Below are positions 9,862-20,406 of a stretch of 64,000 nt of DNA, piece after piece. Source of the stretch: UTCFX2 sp963788305 (GTDB lineage Bacteria; Chloroflexota; Anaerolineae; Anaerolineales; UBA4823). Position 1 is the first letter of the stretch, and each line of letters opens with the position of its first letter. The position numbers and the translations under genes are program-made. The stretch spans positions 1 to 64,000 of the forward strand of contig CAWBGK010000018.1 of the NCBI GenBank assembly GCA_963788305.1. Reading direction: 5' to 3'. The notes beneath the pieces are model-generated. The model had not been told where the DNA came from, ran no database searches, and saw nothing but the letters and a program-made list of their open reading frames with translations.

Positions 9862-10851
9862 ATGATCCGAGTGGAAGGGTTAACGAAGGATTATGGTCCG
9901 CGCCGGGTGATCAGCGACGTCACTTTCGACGCAGCGCCGGGAGAAATCCTGGGATTTCTTGGGCCGAATGGAGCGGGCAAGACCACCACGATGCGCATTC
10001 TGACAGGGTATATGCCGCCAACTTCAGGGAAAGCCGAGGTGGCTGGTTTTGATGTGGTCGATAAGTCTTTGGAAGTTCGCCGTCGGGTGGGGTATATGCC
10101 GGAGACGGTACCACTTTATCCGGACATGACAGTATTCGATTATTTGAAATATATGGCCGATCTGCGCCGGGTGTCCGAAGCGGAAGATCGGGTGCTTGAT
10201 CTCCTTGAAATGCTTCATATGGAGGACCGGGCAGATAGCTATATCAGCAATCTCTCTAAAGGCATGCGCCAGCGGGTGGGATTAGGTCAGGCGCTCGTGC
10301 ACCAGCCAGAGGTCTTGATCCTGGATGAACCTACCATAGGTCTGGACCCTGTCCAGATCATAGACGTTCGAAACTTGATCCTTGAGGTTGGGAAAAAGCA
10401 CACGGTGCTGCTTTCTACTCATATTCTCTCGGAAGCTCAGCAGATTTGCAATCGTGTGCTGATCATCAATAAAGGTCGAATTGTAACCGAAGATACCCCG
10501 GAACGCCTGCAGGCGCGGCTTTCCGGCGCCCAGCGGGTATCTCTGACAGTGGGCAGCGATTTAGATGGACTTGAGCAGGTGATCCGCAAGGTCTCAGGTG
10601 TGACCCGTGTCTCGGAACCCTCTGATGGAAAGCTGGAATATGAGACGGAACCTGGGGTCGACCCTCGACCAGAAGTGGCGCGCGCGGTCGTCAACAGCGG
10701 TTACCAGCTGCTGGAAATGCGCCCGGTGGGGATGAGCCTGGAGGATATCTTCCTGCAGCTCACTCGCGATGAACCCATTCCACCAGAGTTGAGTGATGAA
10801 GGTCTGGAGGAGTATGATGCCAAGGCCTTTGAAGATGAAGAGAAGGATTGA
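9862..10851 (+). CDS. gldA: ABC transporter ATP-binding protein, GldA-like
   Basis: 329 residues. Complete ABC ATPase: Walker A GPNGAGKTT at 34-42, signature LSKGM at 131-135, Walker B LILDEP at 151-156, and the switch His in STHILSEAQ. The C-terminal 90 residues form the regulatory domain common to GldA/NatA-type proteins. The downstream permease and GldG-like auxiliary protein indicate a GldAFG-type exporter module. In Bacteroidota such modules are tied to gliding; in other phyla the substrate is unknown. Start ATG at 9862 with AGGAG 7-8 bases upstream. The stop lies just before the permease start, so translation is probably coupled. Confidence 0.85.
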   Translation: MIRVEGLTKDYGPRRVISDVTFDAAPGEILGFLGPNGAGKTTTMRILTGYMPPTSGKAEVAGFDVVDKSLEVRRRVGYMPETVPLYPDMTVFDYLKYMADLRRVSEAEDRVLDLLEMLHMEDRADSYISNLSKGMRQRVGLGQALVHQPEVLILDEPTIGLDPVQIIDVRNLILEVGKKHTVLLSTHILSEAQQICNRVLIINKGRIVTEDTPERLQARLSGAQRVSLTVGSDLDGLEQVIRKVSGVTRVSEPSDGKLEYETEPGVDPRPEVARAVVNSGYQLLEMRPVGMSLEDIFLQLTRDEPIPPELSDEGLEEYDAKAFEDEEKD

Positions 10852-10856
10852 TCGAT

Positions 10857-11600
10857 ATGGTTAACATCTGGACCATTGCAAAAAGAGAATACAGCCTTTA
10901 TTTTTCCAGTCCTGTTGCCTACATGGTCGCGTTTGTCGTCTATCTGGTTCTAGGGATTTTCTTTTTCTTGAACCTGCAGGTAGCCGGCGCTCAGCAAGGT
11001 TATATCCCCGGCGCCGATATCGTGATGGCACCGCTGGCAACAATGCTTGTGTTGATCACCCCTGCCCTGACAACCCGACTTTTAGCGGAGGAACGACGCC
11101 TGGGTACGATCGAGCTCCTACTGACTGCTCCTGTCCGAGATTGGGAGCTGATCGTTGGCAAATGGCTGGGGGCTTTCTTGCTGTTAGTTACGATCATCGT
11201 GGTTACTCTGGTCTACCCGTTGCTGCTCAACCAGCTGGTAAGCCCTGGGATTGATCAGGGACCCCTACTGAGCGGATATCTGGGATTGGTACTGCTGAGC
11301 GCCTCGATGGTGGCGGTTGGAGTTTTTGTGTCCTCCCTGTTCAGCAATCAGATTGCGGCCTTTGTGACCACCCTGGGGGCTCTGATTTTCCTCTGGTGGG
11401 TGCTCAGCCCGATCGCCCAGGTCGGGAGCCAGCTGGGAGGCGGCTCTGAAATCGTCACTTACTTGAATTACAGCGGACATTTTTTTGACACTCTGCTCCA
11501 GGGTGTGATCGACCTGAAAGATATCGTTTTCTATACCAGTGTAACGGCGCTGGCGCTCTTTTTTGGCGCAGTTTCTATTGAAATGAGGAGGTGGGGCTAA
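10857..11600 (+). CDS. gldF: ABC-2 type permease, GldF-like
   Basis: About 247 residues with six hydrophobic segments, beginning with MVNIWTIAKREYSLYFSSPV, the usual start of ABC-2/GldF permeases. It would form the channel of the exporter with the adjacent ATPase. An upstream in-frame TTG at 10848 overlaps the gldA stop. I choose the ATG at 10857 because AGAAGGA lies 9 bases ahead of it. The stop TAA (11598-11600) shares its last base with the ATG of the next gene. Confidence 0.85.
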   Translation: MVNIWTIAKREYSLYFSSPVAYMVAFVVYLVLGIFFFLNLQVAGAQQGYIPGADIVMAPLATMLVLITPALTTRLLAEERRLGTIELLLTAPVRDWELIVGKWLGAFLLLVTIIVVTLVYPLLLNQLVSPGIDQGPLLSGYLGLVLLSASMVAVGVFVSSLFSNQIAAFVTTLGALIFLWWVLSPIAQVGSQLGGGSEIVTYLNYSGHFFDTLLQGVIDLKDIVFYTSVTALALFFGAVSIEMRRWG

Positions 11601-13154
11601 TGAAACCCGAGTGGCGTCGTTTTGCTCCCCTGGGGCTATTGCTTGCAGTGCTGGGTGTTCTTGCCTCAGTGGGTTTGTACATTGTTTATCGGCAGTTCGA
11701 TTTGAAACTGCAGATCAGCCTGGGGTTGATCGTCGTTGGTCTGGCGCTGTTCGCGCTGCTCGACCCGGATCGAGTCCGCCGGGCATTGACCGGCCGCCAG
11801 GCTCGATATGGAAGTAACGCTCTGGTCCTTCTGCTTGCTTTTGTGGGTATTGTGGTTGTGATTAATTACCTGGTGTACAACAATACCAAGCGTTGGGACC
11901 TTACCGAAGAGAAGCAGTTCACGCTTGCTCCTGAAACGATTGAGACCCTTGGAAAACTCTCGGAGCCCGTAAAGGCGACTGCTTTTTTTACAAAACAGGC
12001 CAGTTCAGACACCGCACGCAGCCTTTTAGAGCAGTATAAATACAACAGCGGTGGCAAATTTGATTACGAATTCGTCGATCCTGACGCGAATCCCGGACTG
12101 GCTGAACAGGCAAAAATCACCCGGAATGGGACGATTGTCCTGTCGATGGGTGAGCTTAAGGAGCCGGTGACAACTGCATCCGAACAGGAGCTGACCGGAG
12201 GTCTGGTGCGCTTGATGAACCCCGAAAAGCGGGCGGTTTATTTTCTCACCGGTCACGGTGAGCGAAGCATCGATGAAAGCGGGCAGGAGACGTATTCGAT
12301 GCTGAAGCGAACCCTGGAAAGCAAGAATTACTCAGTTGCCTCGTTAAGCCTGCTCGCTGAAAACCGGATCCCGGACGATGCAAAAGTGATCGTTATCGCC
12401 GGACCGCGGGTGCCGCTGGCCCAGTCGGAGGTGGACATGCTCAAGAGCTATATCGATCAAGGTGGGGGGATGATCGTGATGCAGGAGCCCATCCCGGTGA
12501 CGGATTTTGGCGATTCCCCGGACCCGCTGAACGATTATCTGGGCCAGAGCTGGAATATCTCTCTGGCGAATGATATTGTTGTCGATCTGACCTCGCAGCA
12601 GCCTTTTGCACCCTATGCCGCCCGGTACGGCAGCTCTCCGATCACCGAGAAACTGCAAGGCGTCACGTCACAGTTCCCAACTGCACGCAGTGCAAATGTG
12701 CTGACCAACACGCTCGAAGCCGTCAGCCCAGTGGAGCTGGTCTTCACCGCCGAGCAGTCCTGGGCCGAGACCACGTTGGACAACCTCTCCGGAGGGGAGG
12801 CGAATATCCAGTTTGATGAGAACGCCGATCGTCAAGGACCCATCACGCTGGCAGCCTCGGCGGAAAACTTCACCACTGAGGCCAAGAGTCGTGGTATTCG
12901 GCGATTTGGATTTTGCTCTCGACGTGAACTTCATCTATTTCGCAAACGGCGACTTGATCGTGAATTCTGTAGACTGGACAGCCGGGCAGGAAGACCTGAT
13001 CAACCTGACTCCAAAGGAAAATACGCAGCGCATGCTCCTGCCGCCGCAGAATGCGATGATGAATTTGCTCCTGCTGGCTTCGGTTGTCGTCATCCCGGGT
13101 TTGGCGCTTGTGGGTGGCATCTATGTTTTCATCCAGAGACGGCGGAGAATGTAG
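11600..13154 (+). CDS. gldG: GldG-family ABC auxiliary protein, one frameshift
   Basis: About 518 residues. Two N-terminal membrane helices are followed by a large extracytoplasmic domain (YNNTKRWDLTEEKQFTLAPE is characteristic of GldG/ABC_transp_aux proteins) and a C-terminal helix ending in IYVFIQRRRRM. The frame changes by one base near 12885, after NFTTEA, and VVVFGDLDFALDVNFIYFAN continues the family pattern. The start is the ATG at 11600, which overlaps the permease stop (TAATG), with GAGGAGG 7 bases upstream. The in-frame GTG at 11591 lies inside that ribosome-binding site. It probably acts with GldA and GldF at the membrane. Confidence 0.85.
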
Positions 13155-13159
13155 CGCCC

Positions 13160-13733
13160 ATGATTCGCCGGTCAACCCTTGTCCTTCTGGCAATCTTTGC
13201 CCTGCTGCTTGCTGGGGCAGTTTACCTGCAGCGTTCGGGTAAAACCCTAAATGCTGAAGCCACTCCAACTGAGTTGAGCCCGCTCCTGTTCTCATTCGAT
13301 TCTACAAATCGACAGCTTTCGTCTGGAACAGGCGGGCAAAGGTGTTGTTGAAATCGGCCGCGACGAGCAAGGGATTTGGGAATTGATCTCGCCAAAAGCC
13401 GAAACCAACATCGGTGAGGTCGAATCAGCAATCAGCCAGCTCCTTTCACTTCGAGTTGTTTCGGAGCTGAAAGATGGCCCCGGTCTGGATGAAACAGGCC
13501 TGGCAGAGCCCGCCTACCGACTTTTACTGTCACTTGCGAATGGCCAGCAAGAGCAGATGAATGTTGGCCGCTTGACCCCGACAAAGAGCGGATACTATGT
13601 TCAGGTTGGGAACCGTGGGATTTTCATCGTCAGTCAATACAGCCTGGATCCTTTTCTGAAGCTCGTGGAAAATCCGCCGATTCAGCCTACCCCTTCGATT
13701 GAAGTGGAGGAGTCCAAAACCCCAGTCCCATAA
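13160..13733 (+). CDS. DUF4340 domain protein, one frameshift
   Basis: About 190 residues, with an N-terminal membrane anchor (STLVLLAIFALLLAGAVYLQR) and a periplasmic-type domain resembling DUF4340, commonly encoded directly after GldG-like genes. The first third and the rest lie in different frames; the join is near 13300, giving IDSFRLEQAGKGVVEIGRD. The start is the ATG at 13160, 6 bases after the gldG stop, so it is the last gene of the module. DUF4340 has no defined biochemical role; by context it is part of the exporter complex. Confidence 0.75.
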
Positions 13734-13775
13734 GAAGGGAAAGGGAGAGCAACTAACGCGAATTGGGTATTGATT

Positions 13776-13803
13776 TTGACCCAAAAAAAGTGTATTCTGA
13801 TAT
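13776..13803 (+). promoter_or_regulatory. Candidate promoter of the sigma factor gene
   Basis: TTGACC at 13776-13781 and TGATAT at 13798-13803 with a 16-base spacer. The -10 is poor, so this is tentative. Confidence 0.35.
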
Positions 13804-13838
13804 CAGCTTAATACCTGTGCATTTAGGTGGTAGTGTCT

Positions 13839-15053
13839 ATGATTAATGATGAGTTGTTGAAAGGTATTGAAGAATTGGACGAGAACAACGCGATCGCCCG
13901 GCTGATCGAGTTGGGTCGCCAAAAATCTTATGTGACCATCGATGACATCCTTACGCTTTTTCCAGACGCCGAGAATGATGTCGACCAGCTGGAAGAGGCA
14001 TTTGCCGCACTGCTAAGCGCGGGGATACCTTTCGTAGAGGAACCAGTACCCGGTGGCCCCTCTGATGAAGAGCTGGCTGAAGAAGATGATCTGGAAGAAG
14101 AGACCACCAGAGGTCTTGTCGTCGAAGACAACTATCTTGCAAATATCGACACAGACGACACCATCGGGTTGTATCTCAAAGAGGTGGGCAGGGTTCCTCT
14201 GCTTACGGCAGTAGAGGAAGTGGAATTAGCTCAGCGGATCGAGCGCGGTCGACTGGCGCGGGAAGATCTGGCAAAAGGGAACGTCTCCCAGCGCCACCGC
14301 CAGGAGCTTCAGCTTCTGATCGAAGACGGTTGGGCTGCCCGCGAGCACCTGATCACCGCGAATTCGCGACTTGTGATCTCGGTTGCGAAAAAATATATGG
14401 GCCGCGGCGTTCCATTTCTGGACCTGATCCAGGAAGGGAATATCGGCCTGATCCGGGCTGCGAAGAAGTTCGATTACCGGCGCGGCCATAAATTCAGCAC
14501 GTATGCAACCTGGTGGATCCGGCAGGCGGTGACCCGAGCAATCGCCGATCAAGGGCGCACCATCCGTGTGCCGGTTCATATGGGCGACCAGATCAACAAG
14601 CTGCTGCGCGTCCAACACCAGCTGACACAGCGGCTGGGACGAGACCCCTCTGTGGAAGAGCTCGCCGCCTCGCTGGATGTCACGCCACAAAAAGTGGAGA
14701 ACATGATTCAAGTCGCCAGGCGGCCGCTTTCGCTGGAGACTCCGACCGACGATGAAGAAGAATTGGTCCTTGGTGATTTCATCCAGGATGAAGAAGTCCC
14801 CGCCCCTGATGAGACCGCGACTTATAATTTGCTGCGCGAGCACCTGGATTCGGTGTTGAACGGCCTGCCGCCGCGCGAAGTCCGCATCCTTCAGCTCCGC
14901 TACGGTCTGCTGGACGGGCAGGCGTACACATTGGAAGAAGTCGGGCGGAAGATGGGTGTCACCCGTGAGCGTGTCCGCCAGATCGAAGCACAGGCGCTGA
15001 GCCGTCTTCGCCACCCAGCAATCCGGCGCAAGCTGCGCGAGTACCTGGGTTGA
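13839..15053 (+). CDS. rpoD: RNA polymerase primary sigma factor
   Basis: 404 residues. A short region 1.1-like N-terminus and acidic linker precede region 1.2 (DTIGLYLKEVGRVPLL). Region 2 carries KFSTYATWWIRQAVTRAI, the core-binding and -10 recognition helix. Region 3 follows, and region 4 has the helix-turn-helix YTLEEVGRKMGVTRERVRQI. All regions are present, so it is a group 1 (or closely related group 2) sigma-70 factor. The ATG at 13839 is chosen because AGGTGG lies 8 bases before it. A GTG at 13827 overlaps that site. The consensus-like promoters elsewhere in the window agree with a standard primary sigma. Confidence 0.95.
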   Translation: MINDELLKGIEELDENNAIARLIELGRQKSYVTIDDILTLFPDAENDVDQLEEAFAALLSAGIPFVEEPVPGGPSDEELAEEDDLEEETTRGLVVEDNYLANIDTDDTIGLYLKEVGRVPLLTAVEEVELAQRIERGRLAREDLAKGNVSQRHRQELQLLIEDGWAAREHLITANSRLVISVAKKYMGRGVPFLDLIQEGNIGLIRAAKKFDYRRGHKFSTYATWWIRQAVTRAIADQGRTIRVPVHMGDQINKLLRVQHQLTQRLGRDPSVEELAASLDVTPQKVENMIQVARRPLSLETPTDDEEELVLGDFIQDEEVPAPDETATYNLLREHLDSVLNGLPPREVRILQLRYGLLDGQAYTLEEVGRKMGVTRERVRQIEAQALSRLRHPAIRRKLREYLG

Positions 15054-15065
15054 TCGTTTTCCAAA

Positions 15066-15853
15066 ATGCTTGAAACCCAACCGCTTGATTCTCTTCCTCT
15101 CTGGTCCGTATACGCCCTGACTGCTTTCTTCCTCTTGCTGGGGCTCGAAGCGGGCTTTCGTCTTGGGAAATTAAAACAAAAACGCTGGCCGGATCGTGCC
15201 GAGTCAGAGGTTGGGGCGATGGTCGGCGCAACCCTGGCCTTATTGGCGTTTCTATTTAACTTTTGCGACGAGCTTTGCTTTCGAAGTATATAACGAAAGA
15301 AGGCTCTTGATTATTCAAGAAGCCAATGCCATCGGTTCAGCATACATGCAAGCTGGTCTCCTGCCTGAACCTCTGAGTGAAAAATCGGGCCTGCTTTACA
15401 AGGAATACGTAGACCTGCGTCTTGAAGCGATGGATCGAGCCCAGACAGCTCAAGCCATCGCCCGTTCAGAAGCGATCCAGGATGAGCTGTGGAATTCTTG
15501 TTGAGCCGATCGCGAAAGGCAATCCTGATCCAGTTATCGCGCTGTATATCACAAGCCTGGATAATGTCATGGATATTCACACGCAGCGCCTGGCTGCGGA
15601 ACTTGGAATCCGGGTTCCTGCAACCATATTGGCCGGCCTTTACGGGATCGCTTTTTTAACCATGCTGCTCGTTGGAGTCCACTTTGCTTATGAAGAGCGG
15701 TGGAATATCCTGGCTTTGATCCTGGTTGTGCTGGTTCTTTCAGCAGTCTTCTTCTTGATTGTCGACCTGGATCGCTCCCATCAGGTGGGGCTTCTAAAAA
15801 TATCCCAAAAAGCCCTGATCGATCTTCAGGAGAGCCTGAAATCCGTACCCTAA
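15066..15853 (+). CDS. DUF4239 (bestrophin-like) membrane protein, two frameshifts
   Basis: About 262 residues when frames are joined near 15260 and 15490. It has one N-terminal membrane helix, then a second overlapping GAMVGATLALLAF, then NERRLLIIQEANAIGSAYM, the conserved core of DUF4239 proteins. A soluble helical middle follows, with two C-terminal helices (LAGLYGIAFLTMLLVG and ILALILVVLVLSAVFF). DUF4239 proteins are predicted bestrophin-like channels or regulators with no proven role. It begins 12 bases after rpoD without a visible ribosome-binding site, so it may be read from the rpoD transcript. A strong terminator closes the unit. Confidence 0.75.
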
Positions 15854-15949
15854 GGCCAGTAAGGACAGTTCCAGACCGGGGTCAGAGGGTACCCTGAAAA
15901 AATCAGGCGTTGCAGATAGCGGGCGTAAACTCAGCCGGTATGATTAATT

Positions 15950-15987
15950 AAAAACCGCCTCATTCGATCGAATGAGGCGGTTTTTTT
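15950..15987. terminator. Bidirectional intrinsic terminator
   Basis: A perfect palindrome with core ACCGCCTCATTCGA / TCGAATGAGGCGGT has A-runs to the left and T-runs to the right. It sits between two convergent genes ending at 15853 (+) and 16001 (-) and can serve both. Confidence 0.9.
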
Positions 15988-16000
15988 AATTTCTGGTCGA

Positions 16001-18501
16001 TCAAGGACGAAAAACCAGGTAGAAGACCAAAGCACCATCCGGATAATTCAGGGTGATTTTGTTTTCCTGAATTACCGCCAATGTAACTCGCTCCAATGCA
16101 GAAATAAACACATTTTCCTGGTTCATGATATCGCCCGGACAGCTGAGTTGACTGGTGCTGAGCCGTTCGATGCTGACATTGATCGTCCCGTCACCGTTGT
16201 CGGCGGCAGAATAGCTTCCATCGTAGGTATTGCAGCCAGAAAAGCCGGTAATCTGTCCGTTGAGGAATTGGCTGGTGATCGCTGTCCCGGGTACCAAAGG
16301 TTGTCCGTTGATGTTAGAAAGCGTCCAAACCGACGTTTCAAGCCGGGCATCAATTTCGATGTTGCTGGTCGTGTAGCTGCTCAACCCATTTGCGTCCAGG
16401 ACAACGACTGTGACCTCAAAGACACCAGCGGTATTGTAGGTTGCCGACACATTCGGCGCAGGCGAGGCCGGCAAGCCTTCCCCGTTTCCAAAGCTCCAGG
16501 TGAAGGATACAATTGGACTGCTGCCGGGCTGGGATGAAGAGGCGTCGAAGGCTACCGGCTCACCGATAAAACCTGATCTTGGTGCATTCAGAACCGCCTG
16601 CGGCGGGTTTTTCTCAGGTAAAGGTTCCTGGGTCGGAGGCTCTGGTGGAATGGGTGTATAAGTAGGCTGAGCGGGCGGCAAGGTGGGCGGAGGCGCAGTC
16701 GGAGGAGGTGGCATATCGGTTGGTCTGGCGGGTGCCGTCGGGACTGCCAGGATGTGGATCTGGTGGGTCGCAGCTGATGTCTGGTTGCGCTGGTCTGTCA
16801 CCGTGAGCCGCACGGAAAATGTGCCGGCATTTCGAAATACGTGCTGGACTACTGGACCGCTTGCCGAAGTGCCGTCGCCAAAATCCCAGACCCACGAAAC
16901 AAGCGGAACTTCTCCGGTTGATGTGGATTCGAATACCACGATCTGGCCCGCTTCCGACTGGGGGACGGCCCGAATGGCTGCCTGTGGAGGCTGGATCTCT
17001 TCGGGACGATTTAGCGGCGATAGCGAGTAATTCAAGAAACCGGCGTCACCGCCAATCTGCAGCGCCGTGTCTGCGACAAAATAGCTGCGCGCCGAGGCGC
17101 AAAATTGCCACCATTGCGTCCTCCTGTCGCTGCAAATTGCTGTCGAGACACGAGCCGCTCGAAAGGTTTAGAGCTGAGATGGTGATCTGGTTGAAGCTCG
17201 TGGTGTAGTTTCCGCTCAGATCTTTGCATCCCGTATGACCGATATACGTACCGTTGGGATTAAACAATGTAAAAGGTTCCTGTGCCCCAGGAGAACTGAG
17301 CGTCTCGTTGTACGATGCGAGATACCATCTGCGCTCTATCAGCTGGTCGCGCTGATCCATCTGGGAAGTCGTTGCTGTCGGCAGGATGATTGTTGCTGTG
17401 CTGGTCATCACCGGCGTCTCTGTTGTATTACTCCTGCCCAAAAAACCGGGGCGGAAAAGGAAGAAACCCAGGCACAGACATACCAGTAAAAGGATGGCTG
17501 CTCCTGCGGCCGCCCAGACTGGTATCAGACCGTTGGTTTTCAATGAGCTTTCTAATTTTTGGGGTTCTGATCCCGCAACGCTGACATCAACAGTATATGG
17601 GTAGCTTTTTTCTCCCCCAATCCACATTCGACTGGCTGGTTTTGCAGAATATTCCAGGTCTGCCACTTCATCCACCTGAAGGTTGACATGTTGGGGAACT
17701 TCCGGCTCAAATGTGAGCGAATCTTCGGGGCTGCTCCAGGTCAGGGTGAAAGAGGCTGGCATATTGGAAAGATTATGGATCGACACCCTATCAGGCAGCT
17801 TCTGTTCCGGCTGTGCCTCAAGCAATTCACTTCGGAAATCTACGAATCGCAGCCACAGTCAAGATGCAGGAAATACTTGCGCTCTGGTCGGCAGCTTCCT
17901 GGCTGGAAACTGTGATATGAAAAGGATATCTGCTTGCGCGTGAGCTTGAATGTCGAGCCGGATGAAGGTTAATGACTTCAGTCCTGACTTCGCCAGGCTG
18001 CATTAAGATTTCTGGATCGGTGATCGTGACCCAACCTTCAGGCAGCTCTTCGACCGAAAGCCGGAATGTGTCCAACCCGAGGCCTTGATTGATCAACACC
18101 ACCGGTATAGCGAGACGGTCACCGGAAGTCACAGAAAATTTTATGCCTTCCAGCAGGACAGCAACCCTGCCTTTTACTTCAAATCCAGTTACTGTAAGAT
18201 TGACTTTCGTAAATGCTACGCGGTCGGGATCGATTGTGCTGACTGCACGCAGGCTCATGATGTGCCGTCCGACGACCACATTTGGCGGCTCAGGTGGTTG
18301 AACAACGAGCGTGATCTCTCGCATCTCCCCTGGCTGGAGTACCACAACCTGCTGCTCCGCAGTAACCCAGACCAGCGGAATCCCTTCGATCTGGACCCTG
18401 ACCTGATCAGGTTGAAATTCTTCGTTGATCAGAATTACAGAGATTTCCAGCCTGCCTCCTGGAGCTACTGAATATTGATCCGATCGAGTGGTGATTTTCA
18501 T
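16001..18501 (-). CDS. Membrane protein with NEW3-like, META and PKD domains, two frameshifts
   Basis: About 833 residues. Residues 1-325 contain three beta-rich repeats reminiscent of NEW3/alpha-galactosidase-associated domains (for example QPGEMREITLVVQPPEPP). A single membrane helix lies at about 328-350. A META (HslJ-like) domain follows at about 390-490, then two PKD domains (WVWDFGDGTSASG and FTWSFGNGEG), a Pro/Thr-rich linker between them, and a second META domain at the C-terminus (SGCNTYDGSY). Frame changes near 17845 and 17085 each rejoin cleanly, the second giving ARSYFVADTALQIGG. There is no N-terminal signal peptide, so topology is unclear: either the N-terminal third is cytosolic or it is exported by another route. 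Likely an envelope adhesin or structural protein. Confidence 0.7.
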
Positions 18502-18606
18502 TTTTCCCTCGCCTTATTGGGTCGTCAGAGACTTAAATGTGCATATTACTGAAAGCATTTTACCAGGAAAGGCGTTGTCCATCTCCAGAATACTTATCGA
18601 AAGGGA

Positions 18607-19065
18607 TCATGGGCCAAACCGCATCGTCCCGCTGTCCATTTTCAGGTCGATGAAGAGCTACTCCCCTTTAAAAAAGTAAATTGCTGCCGCGTCGAGATAC
18701 TGCAGGAAGTTATCACCACGGCCAGTAGGATCGCATGCCATCAGGGTCATTCTCCCGGGCTCGATTTTTATGCTGTTCCCATCCAGGGTAAATTCTGCGG
18801 TCCCGCTGTTGCAGTCTGCCTGGATATTCATCGATCCATCCGAATTGAACTGGATCGTGTAGCGTTCGGGTTGATCGATTTGAAAGCTTTGCAGAGGGTC
18901 GGTAAAGCCCATCCACTTCCATACTTTCCCGGTCAGAACAGGATCACTACTGGACTGATCTGTGGGTGAGCCACCGGGTTTTGCTCCCGGAATGGATGAA
19001 CAGGCTGACAGCGAATATGCAGCGATCAAGACAAGGATGGACAAAATACTTATTTTCTTCATCAA
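18607..19065 (-). CDS. META-domain lipoprotein, probable frameshift near the end
   Basis: About 152 residues. Lipoprotein signal with SACSS lipobox (Cys at about 22), a short disordered linker and a single META-type domain (RYTIQFNSDGSMNIQADCNSG). The current frame stops at 18658 after YFFKGE. In the next frame LFIDLKMDSGTMRFGP and a stop at 18607 complete the last META strands, so a one-base error near 18660 is likely. META/HslJ domains occur in heat-shock-related and envelope proteins; no enzymatic role is known. It lies upstream of the large META/PKD gene in the same direction and may be co-expressed. Confidence 0.7.
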
Positions 19066-19186
19066 AATTCTCCGAAACCAATAATTTTCAAGGATATCGG
19101 AATCACGGATGCTTCAAGAGCCAGCTTTACGATATTTTCATGGTAATCCTTTTATTGGATTGTTCTAGCCGAGGTGAAGAATGGAT

Positions 19187-20162
19187 CTACATGCGATGAT
19201 CCGGCAGCAATCTTAGCCTGACTTCAGGAAGCAGCGCATTGATCTCCAGCAGCGAACATTCGGCTGTCCCCTCCGTTTGAACCACGGCTGCGCTCGTCGC
19301 GGCTGCCCAGGTTAGCGCCTGCTCCCAGCTGTCCCCAAGGCACAGCCGGTGGACCAGGGCAGCAGAGACCGCATCCCCCGCGCCGGCTGCATTTACTTCC
19401 TTTTCAACGTTGCACCCTGCCAGATACGTGCCTTCCGGAGTCACGGCGAGGATGCCTTCGCTCCCTCCGGTCAGAACGAAGGCTTTCAAAGCGTGTTCAG
19501 CCATAATCTTGCGGACCGGTGCGACCCAATCTTCCAAATTCCCAGCCTGATTGTGGAACGTTTCCAAAAACTCCGTCCGGTTCATTTTCACAATTTCGGG
19601 CGCATGAGATAGCGTTAACAGGAGCGGGGGACCCAGGCTGTCGATCAGCACCTTAACTCCTTGCGCGTGCAGCTCGCGGACGATTTCCTGGTATATCGTT
19701 GGAGGAGTCGCCAGGCGGCAGAGATCCGGAGATCACCCCCCATTCTGCGCCCCTGCCCAGGTTGTGGATGGTCTCAAGCAGCCGGTCGCAGTCTGTCCGG
19801 TTCACGTGATAACCGGTCGTGGTGATGTGCGAATGGCATTGGTTCTCGGTTTCGACGATCACATTGGCCACTCGCGTCTCTCCATCTAACCAGAGCAGCT
19901 CGGTATCGATCCCTTTTTCAGCGAGCAGTCGAGCAAGGATCTGACCATTGGCTCCGGCGATGAATGTGACTGCTCGCAGCGGTGCACCCAGCTCCTTAAG
20001 GACGACCGCAGTGTCCAGCCCTTTCCCGCCGATGCATTCGAGAGCTTTTTTGGCTCGCATGTGTGCGTCTGGTACGAAGCGGTCAATGAAGAAGATCCGG
20101 TCCAGCGCAGCGTGGATATTAATTACAAGGATCGTTTTAATTTTTGTCCTTTCCATAGCCAT
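19187..20162 (-). CDS. PfkB-family sugar (phosphate) kinase, one frameshift
   Basis: About 325 residues. It resembles the 1-phosphofructokinase / tagatose-6-phosphate kinase branch of the ribokinase fold: substrate motif IGGKGLDTAVVLKELG near residue 45 and the ATP/catalytic motif NAAGAGDAVSAA with the base Asp. The conserved Asp before the GAGD loop is Asn here, and the GGKGxN Asn is replaced by Asp, so substrate may differ. The halves meet near 19705 (SGSLPPG joined to PTIYQEIVRELHAQG). The start is the ATG at 20162, with AAAGGCGA upstream. An in-frame GTG at 20180 is less likely. No PTS gene lies nearby, so fructose-1-phosphate as substrate is only a guess. Confidence 0.75.
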
Positions 20163-20406
20163 CAGGTCGCCTTTAAACACATGGGTAATTCTCCCAGCAT
20201 TGCACTGCAGGTTGAAAAGTCACAGCTTATCTTGCGAATGACCATGCACCACACCTGCATCGACAATTCTATATCGATATGTGGATTTTGGGGAAGTCTA
20301 GAGCAGATCTTTTCCAGTGATACACCGTCTTGGGATGAGGAGGGATATCAATCAAACTGCATTTGCCAGGGCATCTGCTTCGACGAGATTATTTTTTTCC
20401 TTTCAA

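Noticed and set aside
15950..15987. Palindrome considered as a recombination or attachment site
   Set aside because: Position between convergent gene ends and flanking A and T runs fit a bidirectional terminator fully; no integrase or repeated copy was found in the window.
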